From Methanoregula sp. UBA247 (GTDB lineage: Archaea; Halobacteriota; Methanomicrobia; Methanomicrobiales; Methanospirillaceae): DNA of 64,000 bases. The stretch spans positions 95,874-159,873 of the forward strand of contig DADR01000018.1 of NCBI GenBank assembly GCA_002495055.1. The letters run 5' to 3'. A program made the position numbers and the translations under genes. Below the pieces are notes generated by a model. That model was not told the DNA's origin. It saw only the letters and a list, made by a program, of their open reading frames with translations, and ran no database searches. Positions 42,392 through 51,467 of the stretch are shown here, piece after piece. Every line of letters begins with the position of its first letter. The first letter of the stretch is position 1.

Positions 42392-43207
42392 GTGAATTTG
42401 GGCTCAATGCAGGAGGTGTCCACACTCCCGGAACCCAGCCGGAGGTCGGCAATTTTTAAGGTGATAGTGTGCTGGAATATACAAAAAAGCAAACTTAATC
42501 GCATTCCGGGGTATTACCAGAAAGTTTTTCCCAGTACCTGGGCCATCTTAAAAAAAGAAATAAGGGGGAGATCTATTCGGATATTCACAAAAATACCGGT
42601 GGTGGATAAGCAGAAACAATTGGATTTAATTGCCAACCGGTGGGTGAAACTAAAAGAACCCGGAAATATTCTGACTGCCATTCTCGCATCAATTCCCTTC
42701 ATGGCACTCACGGTCACGATCACATTGTTGATCGCAGGTATGTTCGTGCCAGTCTCTTTAGAATACTTTGGAATAGCCGGAACCTCGTTTTCGTTTCAGA
42801 TAGGTCTGCTTCCCCTCTTCAGCCTGGCAGGATTAGTGGTTGTCCACGAACTGATTCATTTGCTCTGTATTCCGGATTTTATCCGTTCGGATAGCACATA
42901 TATGGGAATAACTTATTTTGGTGGATTTGTTTATACGGAAGAACAATTGACCCGGACACGCTATCTCATCATCAGCTTCGCACCGTTTATCACCATCTCG
43001 ATAATCCTGCCCTTTATACTGGGCATGCTGAATCTCCTTTCTCCACTGATCATTGGTGTCCTGTTATTGAACTCCCTGGGATCTTCGGTGGATATACTGA
43101 TTGCACTGCTTGTGTTTATTCAGGTCCCCTCCAATGCATATCTGGTTGCAAACGGCATGGACACGTATTGGAAAATTGATGGAAGTGGTGCTGGTAACCG
43201 CCTCTGA
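42392..43207 (+). CDS. DUF3267-like membrane zinc peptidase
   Basis: A membrane protein with the zinc site HELIH in LVVVHELIHLLCIPDFIRSD, four to five hydrophobic helices around it, and a later FAPFITISIILPF helix. The pattern matches DUF3267 putative zincin peptidases. The N-terminal 50-70 residues before KEIRGRSIRIFTKI may not be translated, and the start is uncertain. Substrate unknown. Confidence 0.7.
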   Translation: MNLGSMQEVSTLPEPSRRSAIFKVIVCWNIQKSKLNRIPGYYQKVFPSTWAILKKEIRGRSIRIFTKIPVVDKQKQLDLIANRWVKLKEPGNILTAILASIPFMALTVTITLLIAGMFVPVSLEYFGIAGTSFSFQIGLLPLFSLAGLVVVHELIHLLCIPDFIRSDSTYMGITYFGGFVYTEEQLTRTRYLIISFAPFITISIILPFILGMLNLLSPLIIGVLLLNSLGSSVDILIALLVFIQVPSNAYLVANGMDTYWKIDGSGAGNRL

Positions 43208-43355
43208 TACCTGATTTTTGTCCGGTCCACACCCGTTTTGCCTTCTTTGTCATTTTATCCCATCCATTCATCGTGAACCGTCCATAAAAACAAAAGAGGA
43301 GAAAGAGAATATGCTGTCATGAGCGGCACTCCGCACTTCCTGCCGGTGATGAATT

Positions 43356-43589
43356 ATGTTGACCAGCCACAAACTCCTGCAGCAGTACTGGCACGACGAC
43401 CGCTACGACATCGGCAAAGTCCAGGTCTGGTATATCGACCGTGGCGCTCCCCGCGACCGGTCCAGCATGCGAGGCCCCGGCATCAGCCTGGAGCCATATT
43501 CCATGAACATCCGGACAACCGATGGTGAAAAACCGGTACCGTATCACCGGATCCTGCTCATCACCTATGAGGGAAATGTCGTATTTTAA
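43356..43589 (+). CDS. UPF0248 / DUF504 protein
   Basis: A 77-aa protein: MLTSHKLLQQYWHDDRYDIG, then VWYIDRGAPRDRSSMRGPGI and PVPYHRILLITYEGNVVF. The DRGAP and YHRI.I.Y.G pattern is the full signature of the archaeal UPF0248 (DUF504) family, linked to RNA repair-type MJ1316 domains. It is the usual length. Confidence 0.88.
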   Translation: MLTSHKLLQQYWHDDRYDIGKVQVWYIDRGAPRDRSSMRGPGISLEPYSMNIRTTDGEKPVPYHRILLITYEGNVVF

Positions 43590-43749
43590 GAACCTGAAGG
43601 TCCATGGACTGGCATACCAGATCATACAAGAGAGTGAGCACAGGGAATAAACTGGTAATACCCGCCGGGGATCGTTCTCTGCTGCGATCTCATGGGACTT
43701 CAGGGACGGACATTTCTCACATCCGTGCATCTAACCCCCGGTTCATAAA

Positions 43750-43862
43750 AAAACTCCTTTATTCTCTTCCGGATAAAGACGTGAATGGTACAGCCTTATC
43801 CGCAATATCCAAAAAAATATCTGAAAGATATTAAAATCAAAAAACGGGCAGTGATCCTTTTT
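43750..43862 (+). pseudogene. third, most decayed copy of the antitoxin locus
   Basis: CTCCTTTATTCTCTTCCGGA, then TAAAGACGTGAATGGTACAG and a final CGGGCAGTGATCC align with the promoter and first codons of the antitoxin gene at 27450-27545 (CTCCTTTATACTCTCCCGCA, CAGGCGGTGATTG). The start codon is lost and only the first third remains. Confidence 0.65.
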
Positions 43863-43954
43863 TGGTCCCCTCAAGACACATCTGATTTCCGGGTTCTACG
43901 ATCATCCTTATTAATTTCCTTGCCTATAGAACATAAAAAGAGGAATGATACCTG

Positions 43955-44431
43955 ATGGATCCGGTTAAAATCCCCAAGATGCCCAAAGCAGAGTATGACG
44001 CCCTGATTAAACGCCAGTGTGTATCCCGGATTGCCTTTGGTGCATGTGAGCAGCCCTATATCGCTCCGTTCATGTATGTATTCGATGGAAAATACCTCTA
44101 CTTCCTTTCCACAAAATACGGCAGGAAGATCGAGTATTTTGCTGCAAATCCAAAGGTCTCCGTCGAGATTGAAGAGTATGCTGCTGACCTCTCCGCTTTT
44201 ACGTTTGTAAGCCTGCAGGGGAAGCTTGAAGAAGTGCAGGATCCGGCACAGAAAACGAAGGTCCGGGAGCAGTTTGCAGACATGATTGTAAAAAAACGGC
44301 TATCGCCCCGGGTACTCACGGCTCTTGGTCACAGCCCGACTGACCGTCCGGACGTGCTTGTCCGCGAGGAGCGTTCGGCAGTCTGGAAACTTGTAGGTGT
44401 AAAGGATATTGTTGCCCTGAAAAACGGGTAA
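43955..44431 (+). CDS. FMN-binding pyridoxamine 5'-phosphate oxidase-like protein
   Basis: A 158-aa split-barrel flavoprotein: MPKAEYDALIKRQCVSRIAF, then PYIAPFMYVFDGKYLYFLST and GRKIEYFAANPKVSVEIEEY. These are the FMN contacts of the PNPOx-like / NimA group. It may reduce nitro-compounds or bind flavin or F420. A stand-alone gene close to a nitroreductase. Confidence 0.85.
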   Translation: MDPVKIPKMPKAEYDALIKRQCVSRIAFGACEQPYIAPFMYVFDGKYLYFLSTKYGRKIEYFAANPKVSVEIEEYAADLSAFTFVSLQGKLEEVQDPAQKTKVREQFADMIVKKRLSPRVLTALGHSPTDRPDVLVREERSAVWKLVGVKDIVALKNG

Positions 44432-44592
44432 CAATCCTCTCTTTTATTTCTTCACCAGGGAGATCCGATATGCCTGTTCGTTCAATGCATCAGCTCCCTG
44501 CATACCTTCCCGCTCATCCTGTTTTTTTTTAAAAAACGAACAGCCGTTTTGCCCGACACCTTAAAAAGCCCCCCCGTACAAAACGATGATCC

Positions 44593-45360
44593 ATGCCAAA
44601 AGGTTCCCCGCATGCTCAGACCGGCCGGATCTTCATGGAGAATACAAAGTACCGGTACCTTACAACATCGGACCAGGAAAAGCACCTGCCCCAGCCGCCC
44701 CTTGAGATTCCGGCTGATCCGGAAAAACCGGTTTTCGGGCTGCCCAAACCAGAGACGATCGATGTCCCTCCCCGGGACCTCAGAACAGCTATTGAAGAAC
44801 GGCACAGTGTGCGGACGTATGATAAAGAACCCCTCACCATTCCGGAGCTGGCGTTTTTACTCTGGTGTACCCAGGGTGTCAAAAAAACTGCCGGCACATA
44901 TGCGACCTTCCGCACGGTACCCTCAGCCGGAGCCCGCCACGCACTCGAAACGTACCTGCTCATCAATGATGTCAGGGGACTTGAGCCGGGACTGTACCGG
45001 TATCTCGCCCTCTCCCACCGTCTCCAGCAGATTGACCCTGACCCGACGTTACACATCCGGATCGCCAAGGCCTGTATCGACCAGCAGTTTATCATGCGGT
45101 GCGGCGTGGTCTTTCTCTGGGTTGCCGTCCCGTACCGGATGACCTGGCGGTACAGCGAGCGGGGTTACCGGGAACTGCACAAGGATGCCGGGCATGTCTG
45201 CCAGAACCTGTACCTTGCGGCATCGGCAGTCAGCTGCGGGGTCTGTGCAATCGCCGCGTACGATGATGATAGTATGCATGCCATTCTTGGCATCGATGGC
45301 GTGGACCAGTTCCTGATTTATCTTGCTACGGTCGGCAAGACAGGTCCGGCAAACGGGTGA
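44593..45360 (+). CDS. SagB-type nitroreductase-family oxidoreductase
   Basis: A 255-aa enzyme. RTAIEERHSVRTYDKEPLTI is the FMN phosphate site, FRTVPSAGARHALETYLLIN follows, then GHVCQNLYLAASAVSCGVCA and the final LIYLATVGKTG. The match is to SagB/thiazole-oxidase-like proteins, which use FMN. No azoline-peptide cyclodehydratase genes lie nearby, so a free-standing role is more likely. Residues 1-15 may not be translated; ATG at 44635 is an alternative. Confidence 0.85.
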   Translation: MPKGSPHAQTGRIFMENTKYRYLTTSDQEKHLPQPPLEIPADPEKPVFGLPKPETIDVPPRDLRTAIEERHSVRTYDKEPLTIPELAFLLWCTQGVKKTAGTYATFRTVPSAGARHALETYLLINDVRGLEPGLYRYLALSHRLQQIDPDPTLHIRIAKACIDQQFIMRCGVVFLWVAVPYRMTWRYSERGYRELHKDAGHVCQNLYLAASAVSCGVCAIAAYDDDSMHAILGIDGVDQFLIYLATVGKTGPANG

Positions 45361-45593
45361 GATTCCTGTCCTTGTCACCGTGTCTCATGAGCAGGGCATC
45401 TCTGCTCTGGTAAAAAATAGTCACTCCTGTGCTGATCTAAACAGCACACCCGGAGAACACGCTTTTTGCCGGTGAAAAATATCCGGTTCCTTACCGTGCG
45501 GTAAAATCCCCCTTCCGGCATATCCCTTGAGCGGGTATATACGTATCCATACTATTATAAAATAAAAATCACAAGTCGAATACTAGGCCTCTA

Positions 45594-46319
45594 ATGAAAC
45601 TGATTATACCACTAGCCCTGTTCATAGTTGCCGGGTTTCTCCTGGTAAGTGGTTGTGCAGACCAGACGAAGAACGGCACCACGAATGCAACGACTCCGAC
45701 GGTATCTGTCCTGGTTACCAGTACTCCGGATACCGGTAGTACCGTGACGGTACCCACAACCACACCTCCCCCGTCAACGCTGAAGGGATCATTGAAAGTC
45801 TCCGTCAGCGGAATCCTCTATCCTGAAAACATGGAAGTCGTTCTCGACAACGAGACTGTGGGGACGGTGAACTCCACAAAACCCCTGTACCTCATGGTTT
45901 CTGAGGGAGACCACAGGGTCATGGTCTGCAGGAATTCCGTGTGTAAGCAGGAGAATTTCACGATCGGATTCGGCAAGTACGTGACGGTTGATTTCAGTGA
46001 ACAGTTACAAAAGGATCTGAAATTTTCCAACCCGACTGCACAAATCCAGAAATTTTATAAGAACGGGAATATCTTGTCCGTGAACGTGGAGTTTTACAAT
46101 CCTTCGACAAAAGACCTCATGATGTCTGCAACAGTCAGTTGCAGGTACAGCTATATTGATGACCGGACCCTCCTCAAAAAAGACGATATTTCCCTGGGTA
46201 TGATACGACAAAACGTCAATGCCGGGAAAAGAGTATCAGAATGGCTCAACCTCTATCTTGCCAGTGGGAATTTCCTGAGTTATGAGAGTCCGGTTCTGGA
46301 AGAACTGCAAGTGCTCTAA
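45594..46319 (+). CDS. secreted lipoprotein
   Basis: A 241-aa protein with a lipoprotein signal (LFIVAGFLLVSGC, Cys near 21), a Thr-rich linker (residues 28-62) and a PEGA-like module (LKVSVSGILYPENMEVVLDN, then LYLMVSEGDHRVMV). The rest is a beta-rich domain. N-x-S/T sites are frequent. It would face the outside of the membrane. A TATA-like ATTATAAAATAA stands about 35 bases upstream. Confidence 0.75.
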   Translation: MKLIIPLALFIVAGFLLVSGCADQTKNGTTNATTPTVSVLVTSTPDTGSTVTVPTTTPPPSTLKGSLKVSVSGILYPENMEVVLDNETVGTVNSTKPLYLMVSEGDHRVMVCRNSVCKQENFTIGFGKYVTVDFSEQLQKDLKFSNPTAQIQKFYKNGNILSVNVEFYNPSTKDLMMSATVSCRYSYIDDRTLLKKDDISLGMIRQNVNAGKRVSEWLNLYLASGNFLSYESPVLEELQVL

Positions 46320-46609
46320 TTTTTTATAAATAAATCACAGTAATAGACACAATCCATCCCTACGCCATCTGTGTGCTTCACGTACCGGGCAGATGCAGCG
46401 ATGTTTCCATTAATAAAAACCCCGAATATCCTTTTATGTACAGAATCTGCTTTCTGGCCAAAGCAAAATCAGCAGAGTCAGAAGCTAAGTTAAAAGAGTG
46501 CCAATTACACCTGAAAGGACAGGGTAAATAATTTCAGAAAAGGGAGAGGAGTGCCAATAGATATAAAAAGTCTATTGGTGTCTTTTCCTTAAGAAGCGAA
46601 ATACGATGA

Positions 46610-46756
46610 TTATTTCGTTTTCAGGTAGTCATTTATTGTTCCCCTCACAATTTTGCCTGCACCCATTTCGTCGATCACTGCTACAGAACCAGTAACGTGT
46701 TCGAGGGTCTGCAATTTCTCAATATCGGCTATTCTGGATGGTTTCAGATTTTGCAT
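46610..46756 (-). CDS. possible 48-aa small protein
   Basis: From the ATG at 46756: MQNLKPSRIADIEKLQTLEH, then VTGSVAVIDEMGAGKIVRGT. It reads like a folded small protein, with helix then strands. No ribosome site is seen, but a TATA-like TTATAATAAC stands about 50 bases upstream. It may also be the tail of a lost gene. Confidence 0.4.
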   Translation of the reverse strand: MQNLKPSRIADIEKLQTLEHVTGSVAVIDEMGAGKIVRGTINDYLKTK

Positions 46757-46907
46757 CAGACTTTGCAACAACAGGCAAGATTTTTGTATACATTTCCGTT
46801 ATTATAACCTGTTACTCTGATATGTGGTAAAAATCTGCACAATTTCTTGATGCTTTCTCCTGCATCATGAAGACCCTCATACCAGGGAACGGACGGAGTT
46901 GGAAAAA

Positions 46908-47282
46908 ATGTACGAAAAAACTGTATCATGGATTGGTGAAAAAACCATGCCGAATGAAGCCGTAAACCGGATAGTAAATGAAAAAGTTGCCCGTGCCGAT
47001 ATTTTGAAAGCCCAGACCGCAAAAACTCTGGAAGATGCAGCCCTCAAGCTGCGGAGTGCAGACATATCGACACAGGGGGAGGAGCTAAAGCATATCCTGT
47101 ATGATGTCGAAGCCCAGGTTTACCAGTTCAAAAAAGAAGCCGGTGTAAAATATGACGAAATGGAAGCCTGTTTCCATAAAAATATGGAACCGGTCGAGAC
47201 TATGATTACCGATCACCCAATCCCTGCTGTCCTTGCAGCAATAGGCGTAGGGTTTCTCGCTGGTATGTTGATCAGAAAATAA
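46908..47282 (+). CDS. ElaB/YqjD-like (DUF883) membrane-anchored protein
   Basis: A 124-aa protein, MYEKTVSWIGEKTMPNEAVN onwards, with a long amphipathic helix and a C-terminal anchor IPAVLAAIGVGFLAGMLIRK. This is the shape of DUF883 proteins, which bind ribosomes to the membrane in bacteria. An ATG at 46908 is preferred to a TTG at 46899. The next gene, 8 bases on, is a membrane protein that often goes with it. Confidence 0.75.
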   Translation: MYEKTVSWIGEKTMPNEAVNRIVNEKVARADILKAQTAKTLEDAALKLRSADISTQGEELKHILYDVEAQVYQFKKEAGVKYDEMEACFHKNMEPVETMITDHPIPAVLAAIGVGFLAGMLIRK

Positions 47283-47290
47283 TCCGGGGA

Positions 47291-47734
47291 TTGTTGCTCA
47301 TAGAATCTGCCGCCAGCGATGAGGAATCATCGATAGCATCAGAGTTTGCTACTACGATAAAGTATGTCGATCTCTTCCTGCAGCAGAAAACCGATCGGTT
47401 TTTGCAGAATTATGTATTCGAACCCGTTGAATTTTTTGCAAAGAACCTTATGTACCTGTCAATGATTGTTCCATTGTTGGCAGCAGGTACACTTATTGTG
47501 GTAGTAGGTGTCATCCTCCTTATTGCGACCGTAGTACCCCTCTGGGCAGCCCTGTTGATCACGGGAGCCAGTATCTTTATCTTGGGAGGTATAATCGCAT
47601 ACTTACTCGTCTCAAATACGATAATCTTGCAGACCCCGACGGGTATGGAGATGATAAAGCGTGGAAAAGCATGGGCAGGTCACTTAAAAATTTGTTTACG
47701 TTTCGATACGTACTACAACGAAACCGTGTTCTGA
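47291..47734 (+). CDS. DUF1469/Phage_holin_3_6-like membrane protein
   Basis: A 147-aa protein with two adjacent membrane helices (LAAGTLIVVVGVILLIATVV; AALLITGASIFILGGIIAYL) after an amphipathic arm. In bacteria such a gene pairs with DUF883, as here. There is no ATG; a TTG at 47291 or 47294 after CCGGGGA is used. The last 15 residues overlap a small frame on the other strand. Confidence 0.6.
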   Translation: MLLIESAASDEESSIASEFATTIKYVDLFLQQKTDRFLQNYVFEPVEFFAKNLMYLSMIVPLLAAGTLIVVVGVILLIATVVPLWAALLITGASIFILGGIIAYLLVSNTIILQTPTGMEMIKRGKAWAGHLKICLRFDTYYNETVF

Positions 47735-47780
47735 CAAAACCTGTTCTTTGCTGATTTTAATTGAGGGCGGAAAAATAAGG

Positions 47781-47939
47781 TCAGTCGATATCTTCAGACC
47801 TGCATCCGTGTATGCACCACAACGATTCAGGAGGATATTTACCGTCATGATCTCGTTTGGCAATGTGCACAGAGCCACATATTTTGCATTGCATTTCGCC
47901 GGTACATTCATCAATTAGATTCATAACCTCTTTTACCAT
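47781..47939 (-). CDS. 52-aa zinc-ribbon-like protein
   Basis: From the ATG at 47939 (GAGGT 6 bases upstream): MVKEVMNLIDECTGEMQCKI, then CGSVHIAKRDHDGKYPPESL and WCIHGCRSEDID. CKIC and CIHGC could hold one zinc. Shorter than usual annotation limits and easily missed. A longer frame here (47696-47914) in another phase is a shadow. Confidence 0.7.
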   Translation of the reverse strand: MVKEVMNLIDECTGEMQCKICGSVHIAKRDHDGKYPPESLWCIHGCRSEDID

Positions 47940-48110
47940 TTCTTTACCTCATCGTTGTACAGGATTCAGGCAGTTGTTATGAATGGAATGGAATCTCTAT
48001 TCGTTTATTTGTTATGATAATGCTAAAAAATCGTACCTTTTCAGACATGCATATCCGTGCAATTTCCCTCTCGCTCAGACTTTTTAGGATACATCAGAAA
48101 AAATGTCGTA

Positions 48111-48734
48111 TCAATATGTCCCGATTAATAACAAAAATATGACAGCGAACAGGAGATACACAACCTGGAAACAGTCCCGGATATTCAGACTGCTTTCACG
48201 CACCAGGGTATCAGCTTTTTCCTTTTTTATCAACCCGATACCAAAGGCGATGCGTATCAGGGAAGAGTACATCCTCAGAACAGAAAAATACATGAGTGCC
48301 ATGACAGGTTTGTTTCCGGTTTCTTCCTGCACCCAGGTTCTCTGACTTTTTTTTGCCGCAGTCTTCTCTGGTACCAGAACATCTTTTTTTGCCTCATCTT
48401 CGGTATTTACACCGGATACATTCCAGAGCTCTTCATTTATGTCCAGGACATTGGCAATCCGGTTAAATGTCTCCTTGTTTTCGGCAAAATATCTGCCTTC
48501 CTTCCGGATCACGAAATACCCGGCCAGTGAGACAATAATTCCGGCAAGGGACAGGATCAATAAGAGGACCGGTCTCTGTACGTACTGGACATTGAATCCT
48601 ATGACAATAAAACCAAGGATTGCCAGTATCCACCAGGTAAACTGCTTCTCAGATTCCGAGAGGGCATTGTGAAAAGAATCCAGGTTGTTGTGATAAATTT
48701 CCATTAAATGTAATAATTTTTCCTCTTCGTCCAT
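48111..48734 (-). CDS. membrane protein with three helices
   Basis: A 207-aa protein, MDEEEKLLHLMEIYHNNLDS onwards. An N-terminal helical arm is followed by two helices (WWILAILGFIVIGFNVQYVQ; LLLILSLAGIIVSLAGYFVI), a charged inner domain (residues 85-160), and a last helix (VVYLLFAVIFLLLIGTY). Starts further upstream add unrelated sequence and are rejected. Family unknown. Confidence 0.6.
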   Translation of the reverse strand: MDEEEKLLHLMEIYHNNLDSFHNALSESEKQFTWWILAILGFIVIGFNVQYVQRPVLLLILSLAGIIVSLAGYFVIRKEGRYFAENKETFNRIANVLDINEELWNVSGVNTEDEAKKDVLVPEKTAAKKSQRTWVQEETGNKPVMALMYFSVLRMYSSLIRIAFGIGLIKKEKADTLVRESSLNIRDCFQVVYLLFAVIFLLLIGTY

Positions 48735-49173
48735 TGCAATCAACCGTGTAAAATAATGACCCGTTGCTATTAAAAGTATCAGGTTTTCCGGTACATTCAC
48801 GAGTGTCAGGTCGTTTATCAACAAGAGTGTCCTTTTGTCAGCCGGGTCATTATGGAGGGAATTTTTTTTAAAGAGACAGCTGCTGCAGTAAAAAGATATC
48901 TGCACCCTTCCTCATCATTCTCCCCGGGACATTGTATGCTGTGAGCAGGAATGCACGTATAGGATCCGTATTTCCCGGCAGTACCTGATTCACAAGGACG
49001 AATGATAAAAATCCGGATCGCACCATACCGGGAAGTACGGGCTTTGAACCGTAAGGTTCCATGAATATCCTTATGCTTCCATTATTTCCCGCTCGTTATG
49101 CATGCAATATATTACCACAAGGGTGCCCATTCCGCATATGATCCTTTGCGTTTAAACGCAGGCATCAGGAATC

Positions 49174-49704
49174 GTGAAATACTCCATGAAAATCTATAGA
49201 ATTTCCGGCCTTGTCCTCGCCGCTTTGTGCTGCATGTCGCTTGTCCTCGGGACCGTTGGTGCCAGGATGGACCCCGGGCAGGGACCGTATTTGGATCCGT
49301 CGGGGGATACTTTCCCCGGCCCAGGTCCCGGAAACGGACACGATGCGGTAAATGCGACCGAACAGGGGAATCTCAATGGCCCCCCGGGAGGGTTCCGGGG
49401 TCCGCCACCGGGTAACCTGACTGAAATCAATGGCACGATGATGAGACCATCCCACGGGAAAGGACAGGCAGGAAACACAACCGTGCTTTTTGGGAACTTC
49501 ACCAGTCCGCCGCCAATCCAAGGTAACCGGACATGGTCGGGGAATGCAACGGACGGAAACCTCACCCCGCCACCAATGCCGGATCATAAGGGAATACCAG
49601 GGAACGAGACTGTGAGGAAGTTGCTTGACCAGGCAGTGAATGATGAGGATTTTGTTGAGGCATTGCTTGCATGGTTACAATCGTACTTCAGCTCACGGAA
49701 GTAA
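49174..49704 (+). CDS. secreted Pro/Gly/Asn-rich protein with many N-glycosylation sites
   Basis: A 176-aa protein. Signal peptide ISGLVLAALCCMSLVLGTVG, then about 110 residues of Gly, Pro, Asn and Thr (GPPGGFRGPPPGNLTEINGT), with at least eight N-x-S/T sequons. The C-terminal 35 residues (VRKLLDQAVNDEDFVEALLA) are helical. It is probably a glycosylated surface or sheath-type protein. Two in-frame ATG stand near the start; the second (MKIYRISG) is equally good. Confidence 0.65.
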   Translation: MKYSMKIYRISGLVLAALCCMSLVLGTVGARMDPGQGPYLDPSGDTFPGPGPGNGHDAVNATEQGNLNGPPGGFRGPPPGNLTEINGTMMRPSHGKGQAGNTTVLFGNFTSPPPIQGNRTWSGNATDGNLTPPPMPDHKGIPGNETVRKLLDQAVNDEDFVEALLAWLQSYFSSRK

Positions 49705-49811
49705 GGGATACGGGAAGTACACGCAAAAGCCGGAAAGGAGGTGTCAGGGATCCCGATCCTCAAGAATCCTCCGGTTTTCCTGTTTTCCCCTACCCACAGC
49801 CGCCGGTAAGG

Positions 49812-49902
49812 TTTTTTGTATAAAGGAAGTCGTGCATCGGATGATTGCAAATTTTGCAACCACCGGGAAGAGATGTATACTCACCTGCTCCATGGGGGGT
49901 AT
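49812..49902 (+). repeat. leader repeat, copy 1
   Basis: About 90 bases similar to 50361-50450: GGAAGTCGTGCATCGGATGA, then GCAAATTTTGCAA and GATGTATACT. It lies about 80-170 bases before the gene at 49983. GCAAATTTTGC in it is a perfect palindrome. Confidence 0.6.
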
Positions 49903-49982
49903 CCCTGGTATAAGTACATAAAAAATCGTATATCGTGTTAATTTTTTAAAAAACATATCAGGCAGAGGAGTTGAGAACAAAA

Positions 49983-50216
49983 ATGTTTGATAATCTAAAG
50001 CAAAAGACCAACAAACCTGTCGATAAATCCATCGACAACACTCGCGAGGCTGCACGTATCATGTATAATGATGCAAAGCTCACCACATCGCTTCACCAGC
50101 GGGAATATACAGGTATGACAACAGAAAATGGTACTGATGTCGTGAAAACCGGTTTCCCCGCATCCGTTCAGACCCTGAAATCGCGACACAACGGGGGCTG
50201 GACCAGCATTGACTGA
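49983..50216 (+). CDS. small hypothetical protein
   Basis: A 77-aa protein, MFDNLKQKTNKPVDKSIDNT onwards, polar and helical at first, then extended with Gly/Ser. No Cys or membrane helix. GGAG lies 12 bases upstream of the ATG; a TTG at 49971 is too close to it. The gene follows leader repeat copy 1. Unknown function. Confidence 0.55.
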   Translation: MFDNLKQKTNKPVDKSIDNTREAARIMYNDAKLTTSLHQREYTGMTTENGTDVVKTGFPASVQTLKSRHNGGWTSID

Positions 50217-50360
50217 TGCAGAAATCTAAAGTACCCCCGGATATCTCATACATTTCCAAACCCCATAGTACGTTATTTTTTTATATCCTGAATTCTTTTT
50301 TCTCCCGTATCCATAAACAACGGTTCCGGATATTTGGCCCTTTTAAAAGTAAAATAAGAT

Positions 50361-50450
50361 ATTTTTGCCTGGAGGAAGTCATGCACCGGGTTGATACAAA
50401 TTTTGTAATATCACGGTAGAGCGATATACTGCTGCGCACCAGGGAGATAG
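50361..50450 (+). repeat. leader repeat, copy 2
   Basis: GGAAGTCATGCACCGGGTTG, then ACAAATTTTGTAA and GCGATATACT, aligned with copy 1 over about 90 bases. It lies about 75-160 bases before the gene at 50523. ACAAATTTTGT is again a perfect palindrome though two bases have changed, which suggests that the pairing is kept. Confidence 0.6.
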
Positions 50451-50522
50451 TACATACCCGGTAGTACCTGTCATGCCAGTTTCTGACAATAACCTATCCG
50501 GTAAAGGAGCTGCAAATATAAA

Positions 50523-50903
50523 ATGACGGACAAATTAAAAGTTCAGGAAAGGATAGCTCGCGGTGACGGCAGCGTGGCGCCCCATCACGAATCAGATGAT
50601 GCAAATACTATTGACCACGAACCCGATACCGGTGAAGGAAAGGTCGAACCCCACGACAGGGAGAGTGAGGTTACCACTTCGATCAAACAGCAGAAACTTA
50701 TCTGTCCCCGGTGCGGAAAACCAACCCTTCATGCAGAATTCCCTGATCATTATGAAGCCTGGACCAAATGTTCGGAATGCGGTTTTTTTATGGGGATGAG
50801 TAACGAGGAGTGGCACCGTATGGAGAACAGTCCCAATCTTAGTGGAAAAATCAAAAAAATGGCTGCCAGAAAAGAATTGGTGAAAGGTCAGCCAACCTCA
50901 TGA
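50523..50903 (+). CDS. zinc-ribbon protein with acidic N-terminal arm
   Basis: A 126-aa protein. The first 55 residues are acidic and His-rich (HHESDDANTIDHEPDTGEGK). Residues 60-90 form a zinc ribbon: CPRCGKP and CSECGFF. A Lys-rich tail follows (GKIKKMAARKELVK). It follows leader repeat copy 2. Possibly regulatory; function unknown. Confidence 0.7.
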   Translation: MTDKLKVQERIARGDGSVAPHHESDDANTIDHEPDTGEGKVEPHDRESEVTTSIKQQKLICPRCGKPTLHAEFPDHYEAWTKCSECGFFMGMSNEEWHRMENSPNLSGKIKKMAARKELVKGQPTS

Positions 50904-50989
50904 GAGAATTACGGGGCACGTCATGGAGAGTCCCCGCTACTTAGTTTCTCAAGGCTAAAAAAAAGGCGAACACCGGTTGACAGGCTTAC

Positions 50990-51196
50990 TCAATCGTCCT
51001 CCTCTTCTTCGAACCGGGGCCAGACATACTCATCATTTGCGGGGTCCGGCAGGTCTTCATCATCATCCCTCAGGTGGCGGTCTGGATCATGATCCAGGTC
51101 AACGGGATCCAACCGGCCATCTTTACTCCCCCGGACACCACGCCCCCTGCTGCCTTCGCCACCCCGGGGTCCGGTCTCTTTTTTACCTCTCACCAT
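50990..51196 (-). CDS. low-complexity charged protein
   Basis: A 68-aa protein: a Gly/Arg-rich basic half (MVRGKKETGPRGGEGSRGRG) and an acidic half (DPVDLDHDPDRHLRDDDEDL) ending in a run of Glu/Asp. It is probably disordered. GGTGAG stands before the ATG at 51196. Such split-charge tails occur in small RNA- or ribosome-binding proteins, but no family is known to me. Confidence 0.5.
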   Translation of the reverse strand: MVRGKKETGPRGGEGSRGRGVRGSKDGRLDPVDLDHDPDRHLRDDDEDLPDPANDEYVWPRFEEEEDD

Positions 51197-51467
51197 CCTT
51201 CTCACCCCCATCCCCTGATTTGTTTGCAAACAAAAAACTGGTATTCCCGGAATAAAAAAATTTTGTAGCAGCAGTACGGAGGTTGCCGGGTGTTATGCTG
51301 CAGGAAAAGATTTTTCATGCACCGGATTTTCTCGTGCAGGAACACTCTTCATTTACCTTCGGAGCCGGTCCCGTGAATTCTGCAGCATGGTGGACCAGAG
51401 ATCCGGGGAAGCAGGATTAAAAAAACGAAGGGATTTTTAAGGAGTGTTTTATTTCGGTATCGTGCAT

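Noticed and set aside
47696..47914. 72-aa minus-strand frame overlapping the 52-aa zinc-ribbon gene
   Set aside because: The other phase has a ribosome site and two Cys pairs; this phase has neither.
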